From contig NBAY01000026.1 of assembly GCA_002794775.1 (NCBI GenBank), positions 491,498 to 555,497 on the forward strand: a stretch of 64,000 nt of DNA, in the 5' to 3' direction. The position numbers were made by a program, and so were the translations under genes. This document shows, piece after piece, positions 11,559 through 22,821 of the stretch (positions within the stretch are counted from its first letter, which is position 1; the number at the start of each line of letters is the position of its first letter). The notes under the pieces are model-generated. The model saw only the letters and a list, made by a program, of their open reading frames with translations, ran no database searches and was not told where the DNA came from. The DNA is from Porodaedalea pini (lineage: Eukaryota; Basidiomycota; Agaricomycetes; Hymenochaetales; Hymenochaetaceae).

Positions 11559-13842
11559 ATGGACGTCTCTGTGGCGCGTGCTTTGAAAGTGCCCGACCTT
11601 GCCTTTCGTGATGCACTGCTCTTCGACGTTACGTGCGCGTTGGTAAGTGGAACTACCTGCTGTGCGGAATGTTAACAAACCCTCCGCAGCCCGTTCATGC
11701 AATCTACAAACACTTCGAACCTAATACAGCGCGTTTTTTTGTGCACTTTCTCCTGCTCATCGCAGTCCCGAGTCTTCCTGCCGCGTGCTTCCTCCCTCAC
11801 TTCCCTGATTCCGCCGCACTTGCGATCTTTAGCGCGTTCTCTCTCTTTTATTTTTCCCTGGCTATGAGCATCATCTTGTATCGACTCTCGCCATGGCACC
11901 CGCTCGCGAGGTACCCGGGTCCGATCCTCGCAAAACTATCAAAATTCTGGGCAGTTTTCGTTATGGCGAAGGGCAAGAACCACGTCTACCATAAGGAACT
12001 GCATACAAAATATGGGCCCTACGTTCGCGTCGGTGAGGCTTTGTCATAATCTCGTTACGTTGGCAACAACACACCTTCAGTTAACTAACCATATATCATC
12101 TCTAAGGCCCTAATGAGCTCTCGGTAGTGGATGTCTATGCAATTCCTAGCATTTTGGGAGCCGATGGAATGCCTAAGGGTCCTAGTGCGTGTAATATCAT
12201 ATTGGTTTAATTATTTATCCTCATTATCTGCCCAATTCCAGTGTGGTCTCCGCTCGCACCACCTCCGTCTACGCCATCTCTTATAGCTCTTCGCTCGCCT
12301 CATGAACATGCGCGGCGCCGAAAGCCTTGGACCCGTGCTTTTAATCCTGCAGCTGTCAGAGACTATGAACCGATCGTGCAGAAGCGTGTTCTGCAGCTTG
12401 TTGGCGAACTAGAGAAACTATCTGTCAATAATACAATCGCAGGTATGACAGATGAAGCGAATTCAGTAAACCTGGCTGCTTGGTTCACATATTTCACGTG
12501 CGTCAGAGGTTCTTCATCAAGGGAAATAGGATACTAACAGAAACTTGTCTGCAGTACGGACTTCATGGGTGATATGGCGTGGGTGAATCTTGTATTTTTC
12601 CTTGTTGGATCTTGTTCATGTAGGTAGTTTTGGAGGTGGCTTTGAGCTCATGCGCGACGGAGGAGACAAAGAAGGTATCTGGACTATCATGGAATCGGGT
12701 GCAAAGTACGTTTAAGGTCCACTCTATATTGCAAGCTGAGTCAACGACTCATAAAAGTTTTATGAGGTCAGACTTATCTCGACTCTCCATCACATCCCAT
12801 GGGCCATGCCACTCCTGTTCAAAGTCCCAGGTGCAATGGAAAATACCCAGCGTTTTCGAGTATTCTCTGAGAAGAGAGTACGTGCGCGCAGAGAGAACGG
12901 TTCTCTTGAAAGAGATCTCTTCTATCATCTTGTACGCTTAGCTTGACGAGTTCTCAATCAAAATACCGACATAAGCTTGCAGATAGATGAAGGTGGGGTT
13001 GAGAAGGTACCGCCGACTGAGGAAGAAATCATATCGGACGGTGGACTCGCGATCGTTGCTGGCTCAGACACGACCGCGACCGTCCTCAGTGGACTGTTCT
13101 GCTTCTTGCTGAGACACCCACAGGAGTATGTCCGCTTACAGAAAGAAGTTGATGTGGCATTCCCGCTTAGGGAGGGTGATCCCTTTGATACCAAGAAGCT
13201 TGCGGAGATGCCTTTCCTCAATGCAGTCATGTCAGTCCTCTTATCCTGCATATATCTCCGCAAGGCAAGTTGCTAACGCGTGATCTTATCGTGAAAGAAA
13301 TGAAACAATGCGTCTCCAACCGCCTGTTGCAAGTTGTCTACAACGTACCCCTGAGGCAGGAGGTGGCGGAAAATGGATTAGCGATCAGTATGAAGTTCGC
13401 TTGATAGCTTGCATAGCAGATACTGAACCATATATGCATCAGCTTGATCCCAGAAGGCACCGCCGTAGTCGTGCCCCCATACGTTCTTTTCCGTTCTCCG
13501 AGCTACTTCTCTCCTGCACCCGACGCGTTCTGGCCAGATCGGTGGTTAGTCAAGCAGACGCCCCTCTCGGCAGATCTAAATATTCCCGGTTTTGGCACTG
13601 TCGAAAAGTCAGAGGTCATCACGAATACAGCAGCGTTCATTCCGTTCTCCTATGGACCCAAGAACTGTGCAGGACGAGCGCTCGCGCTCACGGAGATGCG
13701 TATGGTCGTCGCGATCCTCATGCAGCGCTTCGAGATCCGCTTTGTGGATGGTTACAACTCGAGCGAGTGGGAGGAGCATCTTGAGGACTTCTTTTTGATG
13801 ACGAATGGGCCACTCCCTGTCGTGCTGACGCCTAGGACTTGA
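11559..13842 (+). CDS. cytochrome P450 monooxygenase, copy D (intact, 10 exons)
   Basis: Same family and exon plan as copy A. Exons 11559-11642, 11690-12032, 12107-12184, 12242-12497, 12555-12578, 12628-12705, 12772-12931, 12983-13230, 13298-13387 and 13443-13842 give 586 aa in one frame. Motifs: hinge RLSPWHPLARYPGP, AGSDTTATV in the I-helix, ETMR, PDRW, haem loop FSYGPKNCAGRALA. Exon 4 is 21 bp longer than in A and E, inserting seven residues (around TIAGMTDE) between the helix ending LEKLSVN and the conserved VNLA. The I-helix ends TATV where the others have TSTT, which may change the active-site ceiling. It probably acts on a related but distinct substrate. Confidence 0.93.
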
Positions 13843-14165
13843 GTTTGTGGCCCGAAATCACATAAATATTTAGACTTGAATAACTTTCGGTACTAATATA
13901 TTGCTAGCAGCTTTATGTCTATGCTTTTATTTTGCATTTCCTGTCTTTATTCCTCATCAGTGTGCCCCGGATGGTTCGAATGAGTCTAGGTTGTCCGCTG
14001 GCCTTCACTCTACGTTCAACCAAACTTGCAATGCTTTCGAATCGTGGCCCAAGCTGCATTTTGTATTTCGTGCAGCCACGAGTTTAACTAATCGGGCCAT
14101 AAAGTATCGATAAAGCGCTTTGGTACAACGGAAGGGTGGTCGTGGCTCGCTAAAGATACGAATTG

Positions 14166-14172
14166 TATATAA
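14166..14172 (+). promoter_or_regulatory. TATA box of the 340-aa paralogue gene
   Basis: TATATAAGAGCATC 150 bp before the start codon at 14317. A very similar TATA-plus-AAGAGCATC string lies 135 bp before the paralogue at 25331, supporting both starts. Confidence 0.6.
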
Positions 14173-14316
14173 GAGCATCGCTCAGGTCGCACTGTCAATA
14201 TCACCTAGCAGCATTCCAATCTCTCCTTACATTCAGCGCCGGTCGCCAGCACTCACAGCTCCAATCCTTCATATTTCTCCTATTTTAACTTACCCTACCC
14301 GACGCCAATAACCGCC

Positions 14317-15339
14317 ATGCACGGCAATGATTCTTCCCCTCCACGCAGCATTCACGGAAGTCCAATAGTGACATTCTCACCTTTTGGCTCGCCACCGACG
14401 ACCCCGAAGCGCTCCCGAGTCTCTTGCAAAGAGGTCAATGGAGGCTATCCTCTTGGTATCTGTACCATCTCTCGTATTCGCACGCCTACAAAACTGAAGG
14501 AACAAGGCTTCGCATCGCCGCGCAGAACCTCGAAGATCACATCACCTCGCTTCTCCCCTTATGCTAGAAGCCCAAATTCACATGCTGAATTCAAGGGGCT
14601 CAGAGCGCGTCGTAGAGGTTTCCTCAAAGCATGGGAGATAGAGAAAGACCTGGAGGAGCTAAGGGACTCATTGGAAGGCTTGAATCTCAGAGGGTACTCC
14701 AAGTTTACATTCGCCGAGCCCGGTTGGGAGTCTCCGCAGGTCGTCTACGAAAAGAAATGGCATGTGCTCGTCATGGCAGAAGATGAACCCGAAAGCGCAT
14801 ATACTGCTTGCATCACCTTCGCAGACTTCCCGTGGCCCATCGAAAATCCAAACTTTGAGCCTATATCCGCGAGGAACTTCCCAGACTATCTGAAGAGCAT
14901 GGACACATTTCTATATAATCCGGACCGCCTCTCGAGACGCAAGCTGACGTACGAAAAATTGGAAGACGAGGAGCGCTTCCGCTGGGATCCGCGCGCGATC
15001 GAGGACCGCGTCCTGAGCAAGGTCATCCCAGAAGACCGCGAAGCGGTGCGTGAGGCCGCCGCCCTCGTAGTCGGGAGCCTGTACGGATTGCCCGATGACG
15101 ACCTCTTCGTCAGTGGAGCGAGGACACGGCTAGCACTCATGAGTGAAAGAATGGCCAACAGCCACGGCCAGTCAAGCCAGAAGAGAGTGGGGTTTGAGGT
15201 GTTTCTTGAATCGTTGCAGAACGAGAAACTAAAGCAGAGTTGCTCAGCTCGCCTTGAGACGCCAAAGCCCACGGATCCGACCGAGGAGATCTATAGCATT
15301 CGTGAACACATTTTACGGCGCCTAGAAACTGGGTTTTGA
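14317..15339 (+). CDS. uncharacterised fungal protein, paralogue 1
   Basis: Single-exon gene for 340 aa. The first 110 residues are Ser/Pro/Arg-rich and probably disordered (SPFGSPPTTPKRSR, SPRFSPYARSP). After a charged helix (LKAWEIEKDLEELRDSLEGL, about 105-125) comes a conserved block at about 165-260. It starts FADFPWP, continues with DTFLYNPDRLSRRKL, and ends W-x-PRAIEDRVLSKVIPEDREAVREAAALVVGSLY. I recognise the general pattern FPWP ... FL...P...R ... RVL..V...DR..V.EA from uncharacterised basidiomycete proteins, but no function is known to me. It shares this block with the gene at 25331-26384. No signal peptide or membrane segment. Confidence 0.85.
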   Translation: MHGNDSSPPRSIHGSPIVTFSPFGSPPTTPKRSRVSCKEVNGGYPLGICTISRIRTPTKLKEQGFASPRRTSKITSPRFSPYARSPNSHAEFKGLRARRRGFLKAWEIEKDLEELRDSLEGLNLRGYSKFTFAEPGWESPQVVYEKKWHVLVMAEDEPESAYTACITFADFPWPIENPNFEPISARNFPDYLKSMDTFLYNPDRLSRRKLTYEKLEDEERFRWDPRAIEDRVLSKVIPEDREAVREAAALVVGSLYGLPDDDLFVSGARTRLALMSERMANSHGQSSQKRVGFEVFLESLQNEKLKQSCSARLETPKPTDPTEEIYSIREHILRRLETGF

Positions 15340-15461
15340 GGATTATAGCTAAGGCGGACTCTTCTCCCAACAAATAGATGAGAATGTCTGTCAAGGTAGC
15401 CATAGTTTATCGTCCATGTCGAAGTCGGAAATTGTGGCGTGGAAATAGTATGGAAATTTTA

Positions 15462-17461
15462 CAGCCATTTTCATAAGTCCTGCGACACGTGCATTTCACG
15501 TGGAGTGAGCCGCGTCTGAGCCAAAACGTCGAAAAATAGAATAAATGTTGATTTTCTCTGTAAATTCTGCGCAGTACCTGCTCATTAAGTACTCAAAAAA
15601 TAGGCATGGTTCTCAGGAGCAGAAATATGTAAAATAGGGAGCAATACATTGACTGTGTAGGTGGGTGGAGATCAAACAAGTGCAGCCAGTCTGTTCTCTC
15701 ATACATTTCCACTGAGATTCAAAAATTATGGCTCCCCTACATCTACCTATAAAATTCTTTCCCATGACTGTAAATTAAGTATATGACTATACCAACAGCT
15801 CCTGCAAGTCTGAAGCCAATCCATGCAGTATTCATGGTGCAGCAGCAAGGTTTGTGTTCCACTTTGAGCTCTTTCCACCTTCCTCTTCTCACAACAGGTC
15901 TTGCAGCACGGGCGAGAAGACCACTAAGATTATGATTCTTTTTGTGTAATTATCGGACACATAAAAGCCATCTTCCCTGCAAGTTTCCTGTCCATTCGCT
16001 TTGTGCTTCGACTGCTACACTCAAATTTCTGTGCATACTACCAACACCTGTGAGCACGTGAGCACGTGTTAGCCAAGCCACCGCCATGCAAACACGAAAG
16101 CCAACACTCTACTTCCTCCTCCTCTCAGGTCGTTCCATGATGGTTTCAGGCAAGGCACTCTCAGATGATGCAAGACACATCATATTCAGACTGTATCAGT
16201 CACGACTCTTCACCGTGCATGACCTGGCCAGGGTAATAGATATCCATCAAGCAACAATCCACCGAACTGTTGCTCAACACGAGCGCATGGGGCATTTACG
16301 ACAGGAGGGCACGAGGACCGGAAGACCAAGGTTGCTTGATTATGCGGATACACAGGTGAGTGCATTTTTTGAATTGTAATGACTCGCTGCGGCTAACTGA
16401 ACTATAGTATCTCTTGAGCATGATAGAGCATCGCAAGGACCAGTACTTAGACGAGGTGAGGGAGGAGCTGGAAAGGGTAACAGGCAAGAAGGTTTCGGAC
16501 ACTACAGTATGGAGGTCTCTGCGCCGGGCTGGGTTCACTCTGAAGACGGTGCGGTGATGCTTATGGCTTCGCATCAGCAAACTTACTCTGCTCAAGATAT
16601 CGAAAAGGGCACTTGAACGCAGCGAGTCCGCTCGGCTCCGGTACACATTGAGAATGGGATCTCAATATGAGGCAGAACAGCTCGTCTTTGTCAACGAGAG
16701 CGCATGCGACCGACGTACCTTCTTGAGGAAGAAAGCATGGGCTTTGCAGGGTTATCAGGCATGTCGGAAAGTGATCTTTACACGGGGAAAAAGGTGCGAT
16801 GCTTACCTTTATGACTGCAGATCTGACTGCTTGCCTCTTCTAGGTATTCGATCTTGCCCGCAATCACTTCGACTGGCATGCTTGACTGTACAATACTGGA
16901 AGGATCCTTCAATGCCACCTCCTTCTCCGCATTTATCAGGGATCTCTTGGACCACATGCAACCTTGGCCGGCCCAAAACTCTGTCATGGTGATGGACAAC
17001 TGCACAATCCACAAGTCACTGGAAATCCACGAACTCATTGAGTCAAGGTCCATCTATTTTGACCTGTCGTGCTGCGACGTAGGGCTCTTACTGATCTGAC
17101 TCCGCACAGGGGCATGAAGCTGGAATTTCTCCCCGCGTATTCTCCGGACTTCAACCCGATCGAGCTGGCATTCTCTCTGCTGAAATCTCGACTTCGTTGG
17201 GTCAAATTCAGTGATGAGGAAACGGACGCTTCAGTATTCGCGAAGCTTTACGGTGAAACCATGTCTATCAGTGCTGCGGACTGTCGTGCTTTCTATCATC
17301 ATTGCGGTTATCTCTGTTAGTGTCGGGTTTCTTCATCGAGTGGATACAGGCTTCCTTGTCACTGTCTCAACTGGTCCAACAATGTAATATATTCTGTCTA
17401 TATGATGTACGCATAACTACTGTTCCTTGATGTGAGAAACATCCTCCTGCGCATATCAAAC
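15462..17461 (+). repeat. left 2,000-bp inverted arm
   Basis: Carries the outer terminus, about 620 bp of leader and one transposase gene. Close to the terminus, CACGTG occurs twice within the first 40 bp, and again twice just before the transposase start (about 16053-16068). These may be transposase- or host-factor-binding sites. The inner end contributes the stop codon of the core minus-strand gene. Confidence 0.85.
16086..17320 (+). CDS. Tc1/mariner (IS630-like, DDE) transposase, left arm copy
   Basis: Exons 16086-16355, 16408-16548, 16597-16793, 16844-17047 and 17110-17320 join in frame to 340 aa. Residues 1-90 hold a helix-turn-helix (LARVIDIHQATIHRTVAQHE) and a GRPRLLD linker. Residues 91-140 hold a second winged-helix-like block (SDTTVWRSLRRAGF). 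The RNase-H-like catalytic part has VMVMDNCTIH (second Asp) and YSPDFNPIELAF (Glu). The first acidic position, expected as FVDES, reads FVNES (near residue 165). An Asn there should abolish metal binding, so this copy is predicted inactive although otherwise intact. The ATG follows ACCGCC and lies just after the CACGTG pair. Confidence 0.88.
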
Positions 17462-19217
17462 GATACGATTGAGTAACCCAATGCTTGCCTCCACTTGAGC
17501 ATCAATAACCATCTTCTCGAGCCTTCCAAATTCTAAGTAAGCCAAGTCATCCAAGTGTTTAACATCATTGGCCTCGAAAACAGGTAGCAGAGACCTGTAT
17601 TGGTAGTCATCGCGGCCTCTCTCCATGTCATTGTGCAATGATTCAATCCAATTCCGAACAGAAGGGTAATCGCGTGGCCTGCGCTCAGCTATCACCCGGT
17701 TATGCATTTCGTAGTGCTGGGCAATGACCGTCTGGTTGAAAGGTTGCATTGGCACTACAGTTGCCACTGTTCCGGCTGTCACAGGAGCACTGTTGGGGAG
17801 GGATGTTGTAGGCCCAGTTGCTATGTCAGAGCCGGTTCCTGTGCTGGCATTGTCAGCTGCTTTCCACTGCTTGTCCAATACTTTCAGTTGCCCCGGTACT
17901 TCGTCCACTTTGACTCCGGGAGTATTCTTATACTGGACAAAGTATGCTTTTAGTCCGGTGAGATTGTGCTTTGTCAATGGACTCACAATCAGTTTTGCAT
18001 GTTCAACAAGATGTTTGTTGGAATACATAAGATGGTCTTTTGACCCTCTTATTTTACCACAGAGCCTGCCGTCATGTTTATCGCATTTGAACGCTGCTGC
18101 GATTTGCACCATAATCCGTTCGAGTGCAGCATCGTAAGCTTCCTTAGCACTGGTGACCCCTGAAGGAGTCGCATTCGTTCTAGTTGCACTTTGCTGTTTA
18201 TTGCTGTTCCCATTGTTCCCGCGTGTATTCTTCACTGCATGTCAGGAACCACTTTATACATCAAATACTATAGACGAACCTGATTACTGAGATTCCGAAT
18301 GACAATTCCGGGGTTTTTGTTACCTCGTTTCTTCTTCTTTTCAGCTGCTTGATGCCTGTGAACTCGTTTGAACAGTGCGTCCAACTGGTCTTGTGTATCC
18401 AAATATTCTGGTTCAAGCTTTGTCCCAGACTTCACAGACCAGCAAGCTGTGTAACCAAGTTGGTCGAATGTAGAACGGCCCCGGGTGATTGAAACCGCTT
18501 CATTGATCAAATCAGCCAGCGACATCTTGGAGTTGATCTTCATGTCTCGCACGCCAGTACCGTCATGAATTTTTACCATGACTTCCAGTTCGGGCTTTTT
18601 CTCTGCAGCAGGTGTCGATGTGATCCATCCATAAGCTTTTGCATGTCCAAGGGAGGGAGTATTCCAGTCCACATACTCGCCAGCTATACTTTTCTTAGCC
18701 ACAGCCTTAGGCAACAATGAATGGAGGTTTCATACCATCATCAAGATGGAAAGAACGCTCATCAGGCTTGTCAGGGGAGTCAGGAATTTCATCAAAGGCC
18801 GATCTGTCATCGTCAAAACCCTGCGTTTCATTCATAGTGTCGTTCAAGCCAAGTCCTGAAGCCCGAACGACGTCCGCAATGGATATATCCCCCTGATCTT
18901 CAGGCGAATGCTCCTGTTCAATTGTATCCTTGTCATTGCCCTTCTTGCGCAGCTATAGGCATGAAAACCGGTCAGAGAGAGCATTTGCATCAAATTTCAC
19001 AACTCACAGTTCAGCGGGTCGGCTTTGCTGTTGTAGCATATTTCTTCCCACTCGATTTCGACTGCTTTTTTGCGGGAGTTTCGGGGACCTGATTGGGGAC
19101 TTCATTTTTCCTGGGGCGACCAACAGGGCGTTTCTTCATCTGCACAGCTAATTCTGCAGCTAGCTCTTCGCTGTCTTTGAGTTTTTTGGACTTCTTTCTG
19201 ACACGTTGAGGCGGCAT
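17456..19217 (-). CDS. core gene 1: AT-hook and SAM-like protein (one in-frame TGA)
   Basis: Four exons, 19217-19008, 18952-18736, 18683-18288 and 18234-17456, have GT-AG borders and sum to 534 codons in one frame. A TGA interrupts codon 69 (19013-19011), between a Lys-rich exon 1 and the first intron. Exon 1 has an AT-hook (KKRPVGRPRK), implying binding to AT-rich minor groove. Exon 2 is acidic. Exon 3 has a ubiquitin- or PB1-like stretch (EVMVKIHDGTGVRDMKI) and a Lys cluster. Exon 4 has a Cys/His-containing segment (CDKHDGRLC ... HLVEHA) and a C-terminal block (VRNWIESLHND ... LDDLAYLEFGRLEKM) resembling a SAM domain. The stop codon lies inside the left arm. I recognise no whole-protein family. 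A DNA-binding accessory or targeting role for the element is inference. Confidence 0.65.
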
Positions 19218-19597
19218 CGTAGGGTCAGGAAAAGAAACGCAATTCGATTTCGCTTAGAGCATCGGATATTTTTGCTTACCAAATATTTTGGTACCTAAGC
19301 CTCCCGAAAGATGTCGGCGACCTCTACCTCCTTCATGACTATTGCTTTCATGCCGACTGAGCCATTGTGGACCAAGGTTGAAGGTAGGGAACTGGCTATC
19401 CCAATGTGGCAAGAATACAAAAGGAGGGTTCAGGGCATCAAAATGCACCGGTCTCATCTTTATCTCTCGTCCTTCTCCTCCCATCCCCATCAGTCTTGCT
19501 CTCCCGCCTCATCGCTCACCCCTATAAGTACCCATTGCTACGGAAGGACAAGCTGGACGGCATCCTATGGATCCTTCCAGTGACATAGTCATGGTTA
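19218..19597. promoter_or_regulatory. divergent intergenic region of the element core
   Basis: About 380 bp separate the start codons of the two core genes, which are transcribed away from each other, so a shared bidirectional promoter is likely. Short frames here (for example from 19311) lack coding features. I see no clear TATA box. Confidence 0.4.
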
Positions 19598-22393
19598 ATG
19601 GTACGGAATAGATCGCCACGTTCTAAGTCTTTGGTGGCTTACAAACAGGCATTTTGTGTAGCACCCAGTGAAGTTCATGATCATGAAGACACCATGGAAG
19701 ACTCTGAGCAGTTGCAAGAGGTGCTATCTGGTAAGCATATGTCTTCCCTGGTAAGTTCCATGGGCCCTTCTGACGTGACGTCAGATGAAGTTTCTTCTGA
19801 AGGACCTGCAGAGAATGATTCAAAAGGAAAGGGAAAGGAAGTGGCTCAAGAGCGTTCAGGGGAGGAATCTAGTCGTAGTAGCCATAAGTACTATTTATAC
19901 AATTGCTGCGGGATCGTCCTGATGCATCTGTGCACTATTTTTCAGCATCCGAAAGTGCAGCGCTAAAGAAGCAGCTTGTTCAAGCGAAGGCATCACAGTC
20001 CTATGACGAAGTTGTGGTAATTGCGGAGGCAGCTGTTGCTAAGCATGGTCAGATTGAGGAAAAGTCAAAGCGGCGTAAAAAATGTCTTCACGCCAGAAAA
20101 AATTATGATTCTCTCTTGGCTAGGATAACCCAACTCGAGTCACAAATCCACACAAGTGAGGCCACCGTGCTTCGAACTGTTCAAGATGTTGCTGCAGCTG
20201 ACGAGGCACATTCTTCGGAGGCCCAGGTCGGCCTTCTTTTTGTCACGGATCGGGTTAATACGTTGGAGGAGAAAAATGAACAAAGCGAAATCAATGTGCG
20301 TCGAGTAGAAGATGAAATACGTGGTGTACTTAGTCTTCATACGGATGCTATTCTCGGGGTAAAGCTCCTTCTCTAGTATCACTCTACTTGATTCTCACAT
20401 TCTGATTTAGGAGCCTGAAGCGGCGGATAAGTTGCGCCTTCGAAAATTAATCGAGGAAGGAAAGATTATACTCCTTATGGGATTCAGTGTTGCGGAGCGT
20501 GTCCTGCAGATTCGCTACTGCTCGGGAAACACTTCAAATAATGAGGATGTCCGCAAGCCTAAAAGGATTCATTATTTCATCCCGATCGACCACCCTCGTA
20601 TTCAGGAAAACACAGCATGTGACCCGTGGACATACAAACGGGTCTTGAGGGACCTTGTGCAGCGCACTCAAACCCCAAAGGCAGGCCCTGGCATGCCCTT
20701 TGAGGCATTCAAATCAATTGCCAATATAACGGAAAACCACGCATTCGATCTCGGGCAACTCTATCCGAAGTACGACAGAGAGAAGGTAATCCAAAACTTG
20801 CACGACTTGTTAGCTGCTTTTATGCGTGCTCATGAACGGCCGAGTTTCTGGGAGATGAACGCTTCGCTTTCCTTTGTCGTGAGGGTGGAACAGGCAGGAT
20901 ATGGAGATTGCAAACCTTTCTGTGACCGGGCCCAATACAACGATGCGGACGCCCTTGTTCTGGCAGAAGTTATTAGGAGCGGACTTCCGCAGGCATCTGA
21001 GATATCCATGGAGCTAAAGGGGAAACCCGAGACTATGAGCAAAATCGAGAGTTTCGCGGGCCACAAAGCGATGTGGATTTTCAATCAGTATCAGCAAAAG
21101 TCTAAAAAGAGTTGGCCTAAAAGAGGCTCTGCTCACTACTCCACGCACTCTTCCCAACTCTCCGACGTGGGCTCTACCCCTTGCGATACTGTATTGGGCG
21201 CGCAATTTGATTTGAAAAAGAGACTTACGCGCGATTCTGTCAACCAAATCGCATACGTACTTCGTCTCGCCTTCAGACAACGAAAAGAGGATGTGGATAT
21301 CTTGTTTAGCGCTTCCCCAATACCGCAACTGGAGGGACCGGAAAAATATGATTTTAAGTCGGCCGATAGTCGAATGAGAGAATATGCCGGTCTTGTTGTG
21401 GATCCTTGTAATGAAGCAAGCTTGTCATACGAAGAACTGGACGCCCGAGTACTTCTCGCAGAGGCCAGTGCACCAGTGGGCAGTGTGAAGCACTCGCTAT
21501 GCAGGAATTACAGGAATCTTAGGGCGTATATGCCTTTCATCAAGGACCTGTCTGCGCTATCGGCAGCTCTCAAGCTCTTGGAGGACGGAATTGCCGACAT
21601 TCTATTGCGGGAAGATGCCTATGACTCACTCGTAGTTGCGTTACATGGAGGTGCCCATGATATGTCCGAGCCTGTGGAATCTTACAAAGCTGCAATAAAG
21701 GCATTGGAGGAGCGTGGCGTTTCGCAGGGGCAGTTTAAGGAGTGTGCTCCACATTTCAGAGCGATTTTGGCCGTCCAGCAGGGAATCAACATGCATAACA
21801 GTATCCCCGACGGACCTATAAGCGTAGGGTTCCCCCTTCCACATGTGGACAATGCGGTGCGATCCAGTGAACGGGAATCCAGTGCATTGCAATCCTATCT
21901 GTCGTCATCTGCGAAATCATTTCGCAAGCGTCCCGCTGACGATCATGCCCTTACGACGAGGCCAGAGAAAAAAAAGAATCGATCGGATTACCCGCATGAC
22001 GAAGGCCCCTCTAATTCAAAAGGAGGCATGGCTCGTGGAGACACGTCCCCGCCATCCCCCCTCACTTCGTCCTCGCTCCAGCCAGGCCCCTCTAATTCGT
22101 TTAATGCCGGAAGGGGAGGCACGGCTCATGGAAACACATCCCGGTCCCTCCTCACTTCGTCCTCGTCCCGGCCACCTCCCCCCGCTGACTGGCATCAGAC
22201 TTACGAGAACTACAGAAGAGAGGGTGGAAGAGAGGGTAGAAGCGACCAGAAACGGAGACACGACTACCACTCTGGAAGAGAGGATAGAGACTACCAGAGA
22301 CAGGAATACAGCTACTCCGGAAGAGAGGATAGAGACTACCAGAGACGGGAATACAGCTACTCCAGAAGAGGGGGTAGACGTGGACATCACTGA
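19598..22393 (+). CDS. core gene 2: coiled-coil protein with R/S/Y-rich repeat tail
   Basis: Proposed exons 19598-19874, 19946-20358 and 20411-22393 give 890 aa in frame; the first donor is chosen by phase and is the least certain. Residues 1-90 are acidic and Ser-rich. Residues 95-230 form a Lys/Glu/Gln-rich coiled coil (SESAALKKQLVQAK, NYDSLLARITQLESQIH). Residues 230-700 are a folded region I do not recognise (FEAFKSIANITENHAFDLGQLYPKYDRE). From about 700 the tail is Ser/Pro-rich, with an nuclear-localisation-like RPEKKKNR. It ends in tandem repeats of SGREDRDYQRQEYSY and RRGGRRGHH, typical of RNA-binding low-complexity tails. A nucleocapsid-like or chromatin role is possible but unproven. 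No catalytic motif is visible. Confidence 0.65.
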
Positions 22394-22699
22394 GAGAGTT
22401 CCGGAAGAGTTGCTCTGACATCACGACGATGACCTCGAGGCGTCCAAGGTGGTCACTGGAGCGGCGGTAATGAGGAGGGACTCAAGCGTGGATCAAATCA
22501 GTCTGAACAATCAGACACATGCTCTCGCATAGCCTCAAATCCTTTTGTCTACTATTTCCTTTTGTATTCCTCCTACTAAGTCTTCTTTCATACAGAAATA
22601 CCAGGGTTTTGTATGATTAGTTGTGTAGAATGTACATTTTATTTATTCAATGATTGAAGTTTACTGCTAGAAAGTGACCATGATGATGGAGTGTGTGAT
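22394..22699. other. 3' flank of core gene 2
   Basis: AT-rich sequence after the stop codon, a plausible 3' untranslated region. No further gene. Confidence 0.4.
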
Positions 22700-22800
22700 G
22701 TTCCGCACCGCTCAACTCATTGTCCATCACTACGATAGCCTTTGGGCACGGCAAGACTGCATATGGTCCAAGAGCGAAGGATGCAGAGGTCGAGACAAGT
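22700..22800 (-). pseudogene. degenerate relic of a second transposase exon
   Basis: On the minus strand this stretch reads LDHMQ-SCRAQ, then, after a frame change, VVMDNE. It aligns with LLDHMQPWPAQNSVMVMDN of exon 4 of the transposase in the arms. It is diverged (roughly 70 percent by eye), frameshifted, and stops about 20 bp before the inner edge of the right arm. There is no matching relic beside the left arm. Confidence 0.6.
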
Positions 22801-22821
22801 CTTGCATTACTCACTCACACT

